Counted from the first letter of the stretch, positions 44,462 to 53,560 are shown. The stretch is DNA of 64,000 nt from Ruegeria discodermiae (GCF_030758345.1 NZ_JAVAMO010000004.1:248001-312000), one strand, 5' to 3'. Numbers and translations: made by a program. The notes: generated by a model not told the origin, from the letters alone.

Positions 44462-45427
44462 CTATCCCCAAAGAGCGGCAATCGGCGGATGCACACCCTT
44501 GTCGTCAAATGTCAAAGCGTTGTCGCGGTCTTCGGCCAGAAGAAGCGGGCCGTCAAGGTCCGTTACCATCGCCCCCTGCGCCAGCAGGGTCGCAGGGGCC
44601 ATGGCCAGTGACGAGCCGACCATGCAGCCGATCATGATGTCATAGCCCTCGGCACGCGCCGCCGCGCGCAGTTTGAGCGCCTCGGTCAGGCCACCAGTCT
44701 TGTCCAGCTTGATATTGGCAACGTCATACTTGCCCTTCAGCTTGGGCAGGCTGGCGCGATCATGGCAGCTTTCATCGGCGCAGACGGGGACGGGACGCTC
44801 CATGCCCAGCAGAGCGTCATCCTCTCCGGCGGGCAAAGGCTGTTCGACCAGTGCCACGCCAAGGCGAACCAGATGCGGGGCCAGATCGGCATAAACTTGC
44901 GCCGACCAGCCTTCATTGGCGTCAATGATGATCTTGGCATCCGGTGCACCGGCCCGCACCGCTTCCAGGCGAGGCATGTCATCGGGGGTGCCCAGTTTGA
45001 TCTTCAGGAGCGGGCGATGGGCGTTCTGCGCAGCCTGATCCCGCATAGCGTCAGGCGTGTCCAGTGACAGGGTATAGGCGGTGATCTCTGGCCCCGGCGC
45101 AGGCAGGCCTGCCAGCTCCCACACACGCTTGCCCGCCTGCTTGGCCTCCAGATCCCACAGCGCGCAATCCACCGCGTTGCGGGCCGCACCTGCGGGCAGC
45201 AGATTCATCAGATCGTCGCGGGTGAACGCCTGTGGCAGACCAGCGATCTCGGCCTCGACTGAGTCCAGCGTCTCGCCGTAACGCGCATAGGGCACGCATT
45301 CGCCCCAGCCCTGATGCACCCCGTCGCTGATCCGTACCGTCAGCACCTTCGCCTCGGTCCGCGACCCGCGCGAAATAGTGAAAGCCTGCGCCAGCCGGAA
45401 CACATCGCGAGAGACCTCTACCTGCAC
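44462..45427 (-). CDS. dgcA: N-acetyl-D-glutamate racemase DgcA, enolase superfamily
   Basis: A 321-residue enolase-superfamily enzyme of the dipeptide epimerase-like branch. The barrel shows the KxK base motif LLKIKLG (Lys142, Lys144), metal ligands Asp169 (IIIDANEGW), Glu195 (VEQPLP) and Asp218 (CADESCHD), and the opposite-side Lys240 (NIKLDKTGG). Alone it would be called L-Ala-D/L-Glu epimerase, but its position directly after dgcN matches the D-glutamate catabolic pair of marine bacteria, where DgcA converts N-acetyl-D-glutamate to the L form. It lies between dgcN and an aminotransferase. Confidence 0.88.
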   Translation of the reverse strand: MQVEVSRDVFRLAQAFTISRGSRTEAKVLTVRISDGVHQGWGECVPYARYGETLDSVEAEIAGLPQAFTRDDLMNLLPAGAARNAVDCALWDLEAKQAGKRVWELAGLPAPGPEITAYTLSLDTPDAMRDQAAQNAHRPLLKIKLGTPDDMPRLEAVRAGAPDAKIIIDANEGWSAQVYADLAPHLVRLGVALVEQPLPAGEDDALLGMERPVPVCADESCHDRASLPKLKGKYDVANIKLDKTGGLTEALKLRAAARAEGYDIMIGCMVGSSLAMAPATLLAQGAMVTDLDGPLLLAEDRDNALTFDDKGVHPPIAALWG

Positions 45428-45450
45428 GCGCCCACCTCTTCTTCTTTGTC

Positions 45451-45483
45451 AAAAACCGCCGGGGGCGGATCACCCCACCCCCG
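45451..45483 (-). terminator. Terminator-like hairpin between dgcN and dgcA
   Basis: On the minus strand CGGGGG pairs with CCCCCG across a twelve-base loop and is followed by GCGGTTTTT. It sits in the 69-base gap inside the operon, so it may reduce readthrough into dgcA. Confidence 0.4.
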
Positions 45484-45496
45484 CACGCTGCTTAAA

Positions 45497-46498
45497 TCAC
45501 AGCTCGGCCAGCGCATCCACCAGCTTGCCCGCGCCAAAGCGATAGGGGTCGGTGGCGGGGATGCCCATCTCTGCCTCAACCTCGGCGATATAGGCGCGCG
45601 CTTCATCCTCACCCAGATGCTGGGTGTTGATCGAGACACCGGCCACCTGACAGGCCGGGTTGGCGATCCGCGCCATGGGCAGCGCCGTGTCGCGCAACTG
45701 CGTCAGCGTCGGCAGCGAGTATTCCGGCAGACCCCGCATATGGGTGCGGGTGGGCTCGTGGCACAGGATCAGCGCATCGGGCTGGCCACCATGGATCAGC
45801 GCCATGGTCACACCGGAGTAAGAGACATGGTAGAGCGAGCCCTGCCCCTCGATATGATCCCAGTGATCCTCGTCATTCTCAGGGGTCAGATACTCAACGG
45901 CACCCGCCATGAAATCGGCAATGACCGCATCCAGAGGCACGCCTTGACCGGTGATCAGGATGCCAGTCTGACCGGTGGCGCGGAAGGTGGATTTCTGCCC
46001 CCGCTTGCGCATCTCGGCATCCATCGACATCGCGGTGTACATCTTGCCCGCCGAACAATCAGTACCCACGGCCAGACAGCGCTTGCCGGAGCGTTTCTTG
46101 CCGTTGGCGATGGGATAGCCAACCGTCGGCACCCGCACATCATGCAGCGTGCCGCCATGGGTCTGCGCGGCGGCAACCAGATCGCCTTCATCCCGCAACA
46201 GGTTGTGCAAGCCTGAGGCCAGGTCATAGCCCATCTCAAGCGCCGCGATCAGAACCTCTTTCCACGCGTCACTGATGTAACCGCCGCGGTTGGCAACACC
46301 GATGACCAGCGTCTTGGCCCCGGCCTCTTTCGCCTCGGCCAACGTCATATCGGTCAGGCCCAGATCGGCACCGCAGCCGGGCAAACGGATCTGGCCCACA
46401 GCATTCTCGGGCCGCCAGTCACGGATGCCGATGGCAACCTTGGCGGCCAATTGGTCGGGCGCATCCCCCAGGAACAAAAGATACGGCGTCTCGATCAT
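45497..46498 (-). CDS. dgcN: D-glutamate N-acetyltransferase DgcN (DUF1611)
   Basis: A 333-residue DUF1611-family protein with an N-terminal Rossmann-like domain (TLVIGVANRGGYISDAW) and a C-terminal P-loop domain (LAVGTDCSAGKMYTAMSMD at about 142-160). In marine Proteobacteria, DgcN acetylates D-glutamate using acetyl-CoA, after which DgcA racemises the product; deacetylation then yields L-glutamate. It heads a minus-strand operon with dgcA and a D-amino acid-type aminotransferase, and is divergent from mcl1. Confidence 0.88.
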   Translation of the reverse strand: MIETPYLLFLGDAPDQLAAKVAIGIRDWRPENAVGQIRLPGCGADLGLTDMTLAEAKEAGAKTLVIGVANRGGYISDAWKEVLIAALEMGYDLASGLHNLLRDEGDLVAAAQTHGGTLHDVRVPTVGYPIANGKKRSGKRCLAVGTDCSAGKMYTAMSMDAEMRKRGQKSTFRATGQTGILITGQGVPLDAVIADFMAGAVEYLTPENDEDHWDHIEGQGSLYHVSYSGVTMALIHGGQPDALILCHEPTRTHMRGLPEYSLPTLTQLRDTALPMARIANPACQVAGVSINTQHLGEDEARAYIAEVEAEMGIPATDPYRFGAGKLVDALAEL

Positions 46499-46794
46499 TG
46501 CGGTTCACTCCTTTGATTCCGGCGCACACTAAGGGCAGAGGACCGCAAGCGTTTCGTTTTTGCACCTAATATTTCCCCACCAGATGCAAGATTTTTCCCT
46601 CAGCACAAGATTTTTGCGAAGATATTCCCAGTCGCACGCCCGGTTTGCGTGAACTCTGCGACCGCTGCCGCCCTTTACCAAAGATGCTGCACCGCCAATG
46701 CTGCGGCCGCACAATAGCGCTTGCAGGCATCCTCGCAATTTAATATCCCCCAAACTGACGAAATCGCAATTTCCTTACCAACACGAGGCGACCA
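46499..46794. promoter_or_regulatory. dgcN-mcl1 divergent region with direct repeats
   Basis: This 296-base region has no gene. An AT-rich part holds two copies of CAAGATTTTT at 46587-46596 and 46606-46615, spaced 19 bases start to start (about two helical turns), and several TTGCA/TGCAA elements nearby. It may bind a regulator of mcl1 or dgcN. Confidence 0.4.
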
Positions 46795-47757
46795 ATGAGC
46801 TTTCGCATTCAACCCGCCGCCCCGGCACGCCCCAACCGCTGCCAGCTGTTCGGCCCCGGATCGAACACCAAGCTGTTTGAGAAAATGGCGGCCTCAGCGG
46901 CGGATGTCATCAACCTCGACCTTGAGGATTCGGTGGCCCCCAGCGACAAGGACGTCGCCCGCGCCAACGTGATCGAAGCGCTGAACAGCGTCGATTGGGG
47001 CAACAAATACATGTCCGTGCGCATCAACGGGCTCGACACGCCTTATTGGTATCGCGACGTGGTCGATCTGCTGGAACAGGCGGGCGACCGGCTGGACCAG
47101 ATCATGATCCCCAAGGTGGGCTGCGCCGAGGATGTCTATGCCGTCGATGCGCTGGTCACCGCCATCGAACGCGCAAAGGGCCGGACCAAGCCGATTTCTT
47201 TCGAGGTGATCATCGAATCCTCGGCCGGAATCGCCCATGTCGAAGCCATCGCCGCCTCTTCCCCGCGTCTACAGGCGATGAGCCTGGGTGCTGCGGATTT
47301 CGCTGCGTCCATGGGCATGCAGACCACCGGCATCGGCGGCACGCAGGAAAACTACTACATGCTGCGCGAGGGCGAGAAACACTGGTCCGATCCGTGGCAC
47401 TGGGCGCAAGCCGCCATCGTTGCCGCCTGCCGCACCCATGGCGTGCTGCCCGTCGACGGCCCGTTCGGCGATTTCTCGGATGATGAGGGCTATATCGCGC
47501 AGGCCAAACGCTCGGCCACGCTGGGCATGGTGGGAAAATGGGCGATCCACCCCAAGCAGATCGCGCTGGCCAATCAGGTCTTCACCCCCTCGGACGAGGC
47601 GGTCACCGAAGCCCGCGAAATCCTCGCCGCGATGGAGCAGGCCAAGGCCAATGGCGAAGGCGCCACCGTCTACAAGGGCCGCCTGGTTGACATCGCCTCG
47701 ATCAAACAGGCCGAGGTGATCGTGGCCCAGGCCGAGTTGATCGCGGCAAACGGCTGA
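46795..47757 (+). CDS. mcl1: L-malyl-CoA/beta-methylmalyl-CoA lyase
   Basis: A 320-residue CitE-like lyase. The segments RPNRCQLFGPGSNTKLFEKM, VINLDLEDSVAPSDKD, MIPKVGCAEDVYAVD and MSLGAADFAASMGMQTTGIGG carry the substrate and Mg2+ residues (Glu and Asp of LDLEDSV; later Glu in FEVIIESSAGI), and MVGKWAIHPKQIALAN closes the barrel. Mcl1 splits L-malyl-CoA into acetyl-CoA and glyoxylate and (2R,3S)-beta-methylmalyl-CoA into propionyl-CoA and glyoxylate, as in the ethylmalonyl-CoA pathway of Rhodobacter. GAGG precedes the ATG. No other gene of that pathway is in the window. Confidence 0.93.
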   Translation: MSFRIQPAAPARPNRCQLFGPGSNTKLFEKMAASAADVINLDLEDSVAPSDKDVARANVIEALNSVDWGNKYMSVRINGLDTPYWYRDVVDLLEQAGDRLDQIMIPKVGCAEDVYAVDALVTAIERAKGRTKPISFEVIIESSAGIAHVEAIAASSPRLQAMSLGAADFAASMGMQTTGIGGTQENYYMLREGEKHWSDPWHWAQAAIVAACRTHGVLPVDGPFGDFSDDEGYIAQAKRSATLGMVGKWAIHPKQIALANQVFTPSDEAVTEAREILAAMEQAKANGEGATVYKGRLVDIASIKQAEVIVAQAELIAANG

Positions 47758-47767
47758 TCAAACAAGA

Positions 47768-47790
47768 AGGGGCACCCGTGCGGTGCCCCT
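47768..47790. terminator. Hairpin between mcl1 and convergent hypothetical gene
   Basis: AGGGGCACC-CGTGC-GGTGCCCCT, nine-base perfect arms, ten bases after the mcl1 stop. No T-tract. Confidence 0.65.
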
Positions 47791-47814
47791 CTGCGCGTCC
47801 GCCTCCGCAGGCCG

Positions 47815-48405
47815 CTATTTGTACCCAAACACATCGTTGGGAACCCATTTCAGGTCCTCGTCGCCTTCCTTGCCCCATTTCATCATCAGGCAGGAGGTCG
47901 ACCATTTCTGGAAATAGACCATGTTCAGATCATACCAGCCCGCCTGCGGCACTTCGACGGTGGTGCGCTGGTTTGGCGAGCAGGTCTGACGACCGGTGAT
48001 GATCCCCACCTTCTGCCCCCCGATAAACGCCTCGATCCCGTCATTGGACCAGGTTTCGACCTCATAGGTTCCCGGTTCGTCAAAGCGGATATAGCCCCTC
48101 ACTGCGGCGGCGACGTTAAAGGCCTGATCAAAGGTCAGCACCGGATCACCCTCGTCGGTATCGCGATAATCCAGCCCGCGCAGAGGTTTGCCCGATTTGG
48201 CCCCCTCTTTAAGCAAGTCCTTCGCCTGCCCCAGATAGTCGATCTTGGCCGGTATATCCCCCGCCCAGGCATAGGCCACTGCCAGGCCGGATTTCACCCC
48301 GGAAGGCTGCGGGTTTGCAGGCTTAAGCTTCTTGGCATCCGCCCCGGCGGCAGAGGCCATAAGAACACAGGCCAGAACGGCGCAGGCCCGAGATAAGAAC
48401 GTCAT
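47815..48405 (-). CDS. Exported protein, PA14-like beta domain
   Basis: A 196-residue protein with a signal peptide (MTFLSRACAVLACVLMASAAGADA). The mature part reads like a PA14/GLEYA-type beta sandwich: VRGYIRFDEPGTYEVETWSNDGIEAFIGGQKVGI, then PQAGWYDLNMVYFQKWSTSCLMMKWG, which match the strand pattern of carbohydrate- or surface-binding PA14 domains. No enzyme motif is seen. It is alone between a convergent mcl1 and the Lrp gene. I infer a periplasmic or outer-surface binding role, with low certainty. Confidence 0.7.
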   Translation of the reverse strand: MTFLSRACAVLACVLMASAAGADAKKLKPANPQPSGVKSGLAVAYAWAGDIPAKIDYLGQAKDLLKEGAKSGKPLRGLDYRDTDEGDPVLTFDQAFNVAAAVRGYIRFDEPGTYEVETWSNDGIEAFIGGQKVGIITGRQTCSPNQRTTVEVPQAGWYDLNMVYFQKWSTSCLMMKWGKEGDEDLKWVPNDVFGYK

Positions 48406-48522
48406 GATTGTCTCCCTGAATGTCCATGCCGCCCCGGTATGCGCCGGGTTTCACGACAGAATTACGGCGAGCCTAGGCAGGAAGATCGGCTCCGGCAAGT
48501 CTCAGGATATCAACTTTTCCCC

Positions 48523-48975
48523 TTACGCCCGCTCATCCTTGGGCGATCCCATCACCACGTAAGAGGTGATCGCGGTGACATGGGGCAGCGTTCCCAGCAC
48601 ATCGGTGTGGAAGCTCTTGTAGCTGGGTAGGTCGGCGCATTCGACCCGCAGAAGGTATTCGATTGTACCGGTGATGTTATGGCATTCGACCACCTCGGGC
48701 GCGTCCGCTATGGCGTGTTCGAAACCTTCCTGCGCCGCCTTGGTATGCTCGCCCAGCCCGACGCCGATATAGGCGACAAAGCCATGGCCCAGCGCCACCG
48801 GGTCCAGCACGGCGCGATAGCCGGTGATGATGCCACGCCGCTCAAGATCCTGCACCCGGCGCAGGCAGGCCGAGGGGCTGAGCCCCACGCGCTCGGCCAG
48901 TTCAAGGTTCGAGATTCGGCCATTGCGCTGCAACTCTCGCAATATCCTGCGATTTATCTGGTCCAGATCCGCCAT
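48523..48975 (-). CDS. Lrp/AsnC family transcriptional regulator
   Basis: A 150-residue Lrp-type regulator: LDQINRRILRELQRNGRISNLELAERVGLSPSACLRRVQDLERRG is the HTH, and the RAM domain follows (HNITGTIEYLLRVECADL). The ATG at 48975 begins MADLDQINRRIL. It is divergent from a LysE-type exporter 73 bases away, the usual arrangement for amino-acid-responsive control of export. Confidence 0.92.
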   Translation of the reverse strand: MADLDQINRRILRELQRNGRISNLELAERVGLSPSACLRRVQDLERRGIITGYRAVLDPVALGHGFVAYIGVGLGEHTKAAQEGFEHAIADAPEVVECHNITGTIEYLLRVECADLPSYKSFHTDVLGTLPHVTAITSYVVMGSPKDERA

Positions 48976-49016
48976 AAATTGCAGATATAGGTCACCAGAC
49001 CCAATCTTTGCAATTT
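48976..49016. promoter_or_regulatory. Inverted repeat in Lrp/LysE gap
   Basis: AAATTGCA and TGCAATTT are perfect eight-base arms separated by 25 bases, spanning most of the 73-base divergent gap and touching the Lrp start codon. They are good candidates for paired Lrp half-sites. Confidence 0.5.
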
Positions 49017-49048
49017 CAAACTGGGCAGAGGGCGCAATCCTTGTCGGC

Positions 49049-49645
49049 ATGAGTTACGACCTGTTGATTGCCTTTGTCGGGTTTGCCTTCGTCTCGTCGG
49101 TGACGCCCGGCCCCAACAACCTGATGCTGATGGCATCCGGGGCCAATTTCGGCTTTCGCCGCACAATCCCACATATGCTGGGGGTTGGGATCGGCTTTAC
49201 CCTGATGATCGTTCTGGTGGGCGCCGGGCTGCTGGGGCTGTTTGACCGGTTCCCGGTGAGCTACGTGATCCTCAAGACCTTGTCCGTGGCCTACCTGCTC
49301 TATCTCGCGTGGAAGATCGCCACAGCCGCGCCCATCGACCGTCAGGCCGAGGTGGGGACGCCGATGCGCTTTCTGCAGGCGGCGGCGTTCCAATGGGTCA
49401 ATCCCAAGGCCTGGGCAATGGCGCTGACCGCGATCAGCATCTACGCGCCAGACCGCTCGATCCCCGCGATCCTGCTGGTGGCGGCCATCTTCGGGGCGAT
49501 CAACCTGCCCTGTGTCAGTTCATGGACCATGCTTGGCCAGCAACTGGCGCGGTTCCTCAGAAATCCGCGCCAGTTGCGCATGTTCAACGGGATGATGGCG
49601 GCGCTGCTGGTTGCCTCGCTCTACCCGGTGCTTTGGCCCAACTGA
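49049..49645 (+). CDS. LysE family amino acid exporter
   Basis: A 198-residue membrane protein with five to six hydrophobic segments. The N-terminal FVSSVTPGPNNLMLMASGANFGFRRTIPHMLGVGIG is the LysE/RhtB signature, and PKAWAMALTAISIYA marks the middle loop. It exports amino acids or derivatives such as homoserine or cysteine. The ATG at 49049 fits the family start. It is controlled in all likelihood by the divergent Lrp gene. It ends next to a convergent AraC-type gene. Confidence 0.93.
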   Translation: MSYDLLIAFVGFAFVSSVTPGPNNLMLMASGANFGFRRTIPHMLGVGIGFTLMIVLVGAGLLGLFDRFPVSYVILKTLSVAYLLYLAWKIATAAPIDRQAEVGTPMRFLQAAAFQWVNPKAWAMALTAISIYAPDRSIPAILLVAAIFGAINLPCVSSWTMLGQQLARFLRNPRQLRMFNGMMAALLVASLYPVLWPN

Positions 49646-49646
49646 G

Positions 49647-50480
49647 CTACTTCAAAGGCAGACAGATCTCGGTCAGCAGATCTTCGGGCGCGGTTTCGCG
49701 CGGGTCGTTGAGATAAATTTCATAGCACGGCTGGTCATCGGGTTCCTCCCCCGACTCCGGCAGCCAGTTGCCGAAAAGCGAGTGGTAAGCGGCGTGGAGG
49801 CCGGAATACGGCCCCTTATAGGTCAGGACAGCGGTTTTGCCGCCGGGGATGTGCCGCTCTTCCATCCCCTCAGGCACGTCTGCACCGCGGAACTCGCCAC
49901 CGGCAAAGCTGCGTAAATCTGCCTCTGGCACCTCATCGGGGCTGTCCAGATAGAGTGCCAGCACCGGGCCGACATCCGGCCAGAGCTGGCGCGCCTCGCA
50001 GATCGCGCCGAAACTTTCAAAGCTCTTTCCGATCTCCATATAAGCGCCTTTATGGGCGATGCCGATCATCCGGCGGGCGGGTTCGGTGCGGGTGGTAATA
50101 GGATACATGGGATAATCTCCGGTTCTGAACTGTGGATGGGCGGGCGTCAGACGCCCGGCCTTGCGAAAGGCCGAAGGGCTTGCGCCATAGGCCTCGGAAA
50201 AGGCCCGCGCAAAGGATTTGGGATTGGGATAGCCGACATCACCGGCGATCTGTTCAGGCGTTCGGTCGCTCTGCAACAACCAACCCGCCGCTCGGTGCAG
50301 GCGAATGCGCCGCACCGCCTGGGCGCAGGTCTCGCCCGTCATGGCCCGGAATACCCGGTGCCAGTGAAAGCGCGACATCGCCGCGACATCGGCCAGAGCA
50401 TCCAGCGACTGGTCCCCGGCAGGGTTGTCGTGAATATAGCCCAGCACACGCAGGATTCTGTCTTCGTAAGCCTTGCTCAT
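49647..50480 (-). CDS. AraC family regulator with GyrI-like effector domain
   Basis: A 277-residue protein with N-terminal AraC HTH pair (SLDALADVAAMSRFHWHRVFRAMTGETCAQAVRRIRL and IAGDVGYPNPKSFARAFSEAYGASPSAFR) and a C-terminal GyrI-like/SOUL-type small-molecule-binding domain (about 125-277). This is the Rob/SbmC-like architecture that senses drugs or other amphipathic compounds. ATG 50480 is preferred to the longer frame, whose first 36 residues lack domain character. It lies between the exporter gene and accA, divergent from accA. Confidence 0.9.
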   Translation of the reverse strand: MSKAYEDRILRVLGYIHDNPAGDQSLDALADVAAMSRFHWHRVFRAMTGETCAQAVRRIRLHRAAGWLLQSDRTPEQIAGDVGYPNPKSFARAFSEAYGASPSAFRKAGRLTPAHPQFRTGDYPMYPITTRTEPARRMIGIAHKGAYMEIGKSFESFGAICEARQLWPDVGPVLALYLDSPDEVPEADLRSFAGGEFRGADVPEGMEERHIPGGKTAVLTYKGPYSGLHAAYHSLFGNWLPESGEEPDDQPCYEIYLNDPRETAPEDLLTEICLPLK

Positions 50481-50605
50481 GTGACGCGGCGCTCCCTTGT
50501 CCTTGCCCCTTCCACATGCCACGAGCCCATGGCACAAATCTTGCTGAGTTGCATCCCGTCCGCCCTCGGGCCATATAACGGCAAACACCGCGCAGAAGAG
50601 GCGTC

Positions 50606-51568
50606 ATGACCCAGTATCTGGATTTCGAAAAACCGTTGGCCGAAATCGAAGGCAAGGCAGAAGAACTGCGCGCGCTGGCCCGCGCCAACGAAGAGATGGA
50701 TGTGGCCGATGAGGCGGCAGCGCTGGACGCCAAGGCCGCCACCATGCTGAGTGATCTCTACAAGGAACTGACGCCGTGGCGGAAATGCCAGGTGGCGCGC
50801 CACCCCGATCGCCCGCATTGCAAGGACTATATCGAGGCGCTGTTTGACGAATACACACCTCTGGCAGGCGACCGGAACTTTGCCGATGACCATTCGGTCA
50901 TGGGCGGTCTGGCCCGCTTCAACGACCAGCCGGTGATGGTGATCGGCCATGAGAAAGGCAGCGACACCAAATCCCGGATCGAGCGCAATTTCGGCATGGC
51001 CCGCCCCGAAGGCTATCGCAAGGCGATCCGTTTGATGGATATGGCTGGCCGCTTTGGCCTGCCAGTGATCACGCTGGTGGACACGCCCGGTGCCTATCCC
51101 GGCAAAGGCGCCGAGGAACGCGGCCAGTCCGAAGCGATCGCGCGCTCGACCGAGATGTGCCTGCGCATCGGCGTGCCGCTGGTCTCGGTCATCATTGGCG
51201 AGGGCGGTTCGGGCGGGGCCGTGGCCTTTGCCACCGCCAACCGTGTCGCGATGCTGGAACATTCGGTCTATTCGGTGATCTCGCCAGAGGGCTGCGCCTC
51301 GATCCTGTGGAAGGACGCCGAGAAGATGCGCGAAGCCGCCGAGGCATTGCGCCTGACCGCGCAGGACCTGCACAAATTGGGCGTCGCAGACCGGATCATC
51401 ACGGAACCACAAGGCGGTGCCCATCGCGACAGGACGGCCACCATCGAAGCAGTTGGTCGCACCATCGCCGATATGCTGAAAGAGCTGAACGGCAAGGATC
51501 GCGACGCGTTGATCAAGGACCGCCGCCAGAAATTCCTCGACCTCGGCAGCAAGGGGCTGGCGGCCTGA
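50606..51568 (+). CDS. accA: Acetyl-CoA carboxylase carboxyltransferase subunit alpha
   Basis: A 320-residue subunit of acetyl-CoA carboxylase, first step of fatty acid synthesis. The N-terminal helix pair ([21 protein letters not shown]) precedes the crotonase-like core, where [36 protein letters not shown] and [17 protein letters not shown] form the carboxyltransferase site with AccD. Length fits the family. AGAGG precedes the ATG. It is a single gene here; accD and accBC lie elsewhere. Confidence 0.98.
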   Translation: MTQYLDFEKPLAEIEGKAEELRALARANEEMDVADEAAALDAKAATMLSDLYKELTPWRKCQVARHPDRPHCKDYIEALFDEYTPLAGDRNFADDHSVMGGLARFNDQPVMVIGHEKGSDTKSRIERNFGMARPEGYRKAIRLMDMAGRFGLPVITLVDTPGAYPGKGAEERGQSEAIARSTEMCLRIGVPLVSVIIGEGGSGGAVAFATANRVAMLEHSVYSVISPEGCASILWKDAEKMREAAEALRLTAQDLHKLGVADRIITEPQGGAHRDRTATIEAVGRTIADMLKELNGKDRDALIKDRRQKFLDLGSKGLAA

Positions 51569-51580
51569 GCCTGCCCGCGC

Positions 51581-52180
51581 TCACAGCAAGCCGTGCGCGC
51601 GCAGATCCGCCTCCAACGTGGCGGCATCGGTGAACAGATGCGCCTGAATGCCCATCGCCTCGGCGCCCCGGCAATTGGCGGCGCTGTCATCGACAAAAAG
51701 CGTTTCGGCGGCGCGAATCCCGTTCCGGCTCAGGCATAGCTCGAATATCTCGGGGCTGGGCTTGATGAGCGCCTCTCGAGACGACACCACGACATCGCGC
51801 ATATACCCGATTTCCGGCGCGGTCTTTTTCACCGCCTCGAACGAGGCCTCTGCTGCGTTGGTCAGCCCAAACAGGCCCACACCGCGCCGATGCAGAGCTT
51901 CGATCAGATCTGACATGCCCGGCACCCGCTCCCCATGGGCGGCGTCCAGCCCGTTGGCATAGGTGTGAAAGATATGGGCGTGATCGGGATGATCACGCTC
52001 TGCTGCCGCCAACCCTTCTTCCCAGCTTCGACCGCGATCCTGTTCGGCGTTCCAGCCAAAGAAATCAATCTGATCGAAACAGGCCAGCATCTCAGCTTCG
52101 CTGGAAAAGTGCATGTGCAACGCGGCATAGGGGCGCCAGCGAATAAGCACGTTACCAAAATCGAAAATAACGTTCTTCAT
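51581..52180 (-). CDS. HAD family hydrolase (YihX-like)
   Basis: A 199-residue haloacid-dehalogenase-type phosphatase. Motif I is VIFDFGNVLIRW, where Asn replaces the second catalytic Asp, as in the YihX/epoxide-hydrolase N-terminal-like group; motif II Thr/Ser lies in GLFGLTNAAEASF, motif III Lys in SREALIKPSPEIFEL and motif IV in TLFVDDSAANCRGAE. It probably removes phosphate from a sugar phosphate or similar small substrate. It is convergent with accA. Confidence 0.88.
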   Translation of the reverse strand: MKNVIFDFGNVLIRWRPYAALHMHFSSEAEMLACFDQIDFFGWNAEQDRGRSWEEGLAAAERDHPDHAHIFHTYANGLDAAHGERVPGMSDLIEALHRRGVGLFGLTNAAEASFEAVKKTAPEIGYMRDVVVSSREALIKPSPEIFELCLSRNGIRAAETLFVDDSAANCRGAEAMGIQAHLFTDAATLEADLRAHGLL

Positions 52181-52222
52181 GAATGGACCTATTCAAAATG
52201 AGGGACCCGACGCACAGAGAGA

Positions 52223-53452
52223 TCAGCGCCGAAGTGTTTGCAACAATTCGCGGGAGGGCTGGCCGGTCACAGGCAGGCCATTGGCCCGCTGATAGGCAGT
52301 GATGGCCGATGTGGTATTCGACCCGATCACCCCATCGGCGCCTTGCGTGTCATACCCGGCGGCGGTCAGGCGGGACTGCAACTCTTTGCGGTCTTTGAGC
52401 GTCATACCCTGTGCATCGGGCGGGAAACTGCCCCGGATCGGTGGGCCGCCCTTGATACGGTCGGCCAGATGCCCGATTCCGATCACGTAGCTGGTGGAGT
52501 TGTTGTAGCGCGTGATCACCGTGAAATTGTTGAAGATCATGAAGGCAGGCCCGCTTGTCCCCGCCGGCAGGATCACCGAAGCCGCGCCATAATCCGGCAC
52601 AGCGCGCCCGTTCACATCGCGCACGCCCAGCGCGGCCCAATCGCCGGGGCTGCGTTTGCTGCCGCGTCCGGTCAGGCCGGTATTGAAGCCCGGCGGCAAT
52701 TGCACCTCAACGCCCCAGGGCTGGCCCGGTGTCCAGCCCGAGCGCCGCAGATAGGCCGCTGCCGAGGCCAGCGCGTCGGTGGGGTCGTCATCCCAGATGT
52801 CGCGCCGCCCATCACCGGTGAAATCCACCGCATAGGCCAGATACGAGGTCGGAATGAACTGCGTATGCCCCATTGCCCCGGCCCAACTGCCGGTCATCTT
52901 GTCGGGCGTGGTGTCACCGTTCTGGAGAATCTTGAGCGCCGCCACCAGCTGGCTTTCGAAAAACTGCCCCCGCCGCCCGTCATAAGCCAGCGTCGACAGG
53001 GCCGAGACCACCGGTATGTCGCCACGCCGCGCGCCATAGCGGCTTTCCAGCCCCCAGATCGCGGTGACATATTCGGGCTCAACGCCATATTGCTGCTGGA
53101 TACGAGTCAGCACCGCCTGATGGGCGCGCAGTTTCTGCTTGCCTGTGCTTACCCGCTCATCCGATGCGGCAATCGCCAGATAATCCTCAAGCGAGCGTTT
53201 GAATTCGGTCTGGTTGCGGTCGCGTTCGATCACTCCGGGCAGGTAGCCCGCGCCCTGGAAGGCGCGCTCCAGCGTCGGTTGCGAGATGCCGCGCGATGGC
53301 GCGCGGGCCCGGAAATTCGCAACCCAGGCGTCATAGCCCGCATTGGGCACCGCCCGCATCCGCTGCGGTCTGCTTGGGCTCGAAGCCGGGGTATCACATC
53401 CGGCCAGCGCCATCGCGCCCAGCCCGGACAAAAAGAAACGCCTGTCGATCAT
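52223..53452 (-). CDS. Lytic murein transglycosylase (MltB type), Tat lipoprotein
   Basis: A 409-residue cell-wall enzyme. MIDRRFFLSGLGAMALAGCD combines a twin-arginine RRFFLSG with a lipobox, LAGC with Cys19 lipidated, so it is a Tat-exported lipoprotein. The SLT_2/MltB domain has the catalytic Glu in AIWGLESRYG and the MGHTQFIPTSYLAYAVDFTGDGRRDIW motif. Residues about 345-409 are a peptidoglycan-binding domain 1. It cleaves peptidoglycan to 1,6-anhydromuropeptides. ATG 53452 with GAGGGTGG in front is chosen over the GTG at 53482. Confidence 0.93.
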   Translation of the reverse strand: MIDRRFFLSGLGAMALAGCDTPASSPSRPQRMRAVPNAGYDAWVANFRARAPSRGISQPTLERAFQGAGYLPGVIERDRNQTEFKRSLEDYLAIAASDERVSTGKQKLRAHQAVLTRIQQQYGVEPEYVTAIWGLESRYGARRGDIPVVSALSTLAYDGRRGQFFESQLVAALKILQNGDTTPDKMTGSWAGAMGHTQFIPTSYLAYAVDFTGDGRRDIWDDDPTDALASAAAYLRRSGWTPGQPWGVEVQLPPGFNTGLTGRGSKRSPGDWAALGVRDVNGRAVPDYGAASVILPAGTSGPAFMIFNNFTVITRYNNSTSYVIGIGHLADRIKGGPPIRGSFPPDAQGMTLKDRKELQSRLTAAGYDTQGADGVIGSNTTSAITAYQRANGLPVTGQPSRELLQTLRR

Positions 53453-53560
53453 ACCACCCTCGCCTGCTCTGGTGTTTTTCACACGATAGCGGCATCGCGG
53501 CGGTCAAACCAGCGCGGCATTCTCCTTGTGGCAACGAAACGCCAGCCTGCACAGGCGACC

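Noticed and set aside
46529-46753. 74-codon minus-strand frame in the dgcN-mcl1 gap
   Set aside because: Composition is not protein-like and it lies across the AT-rich control region.
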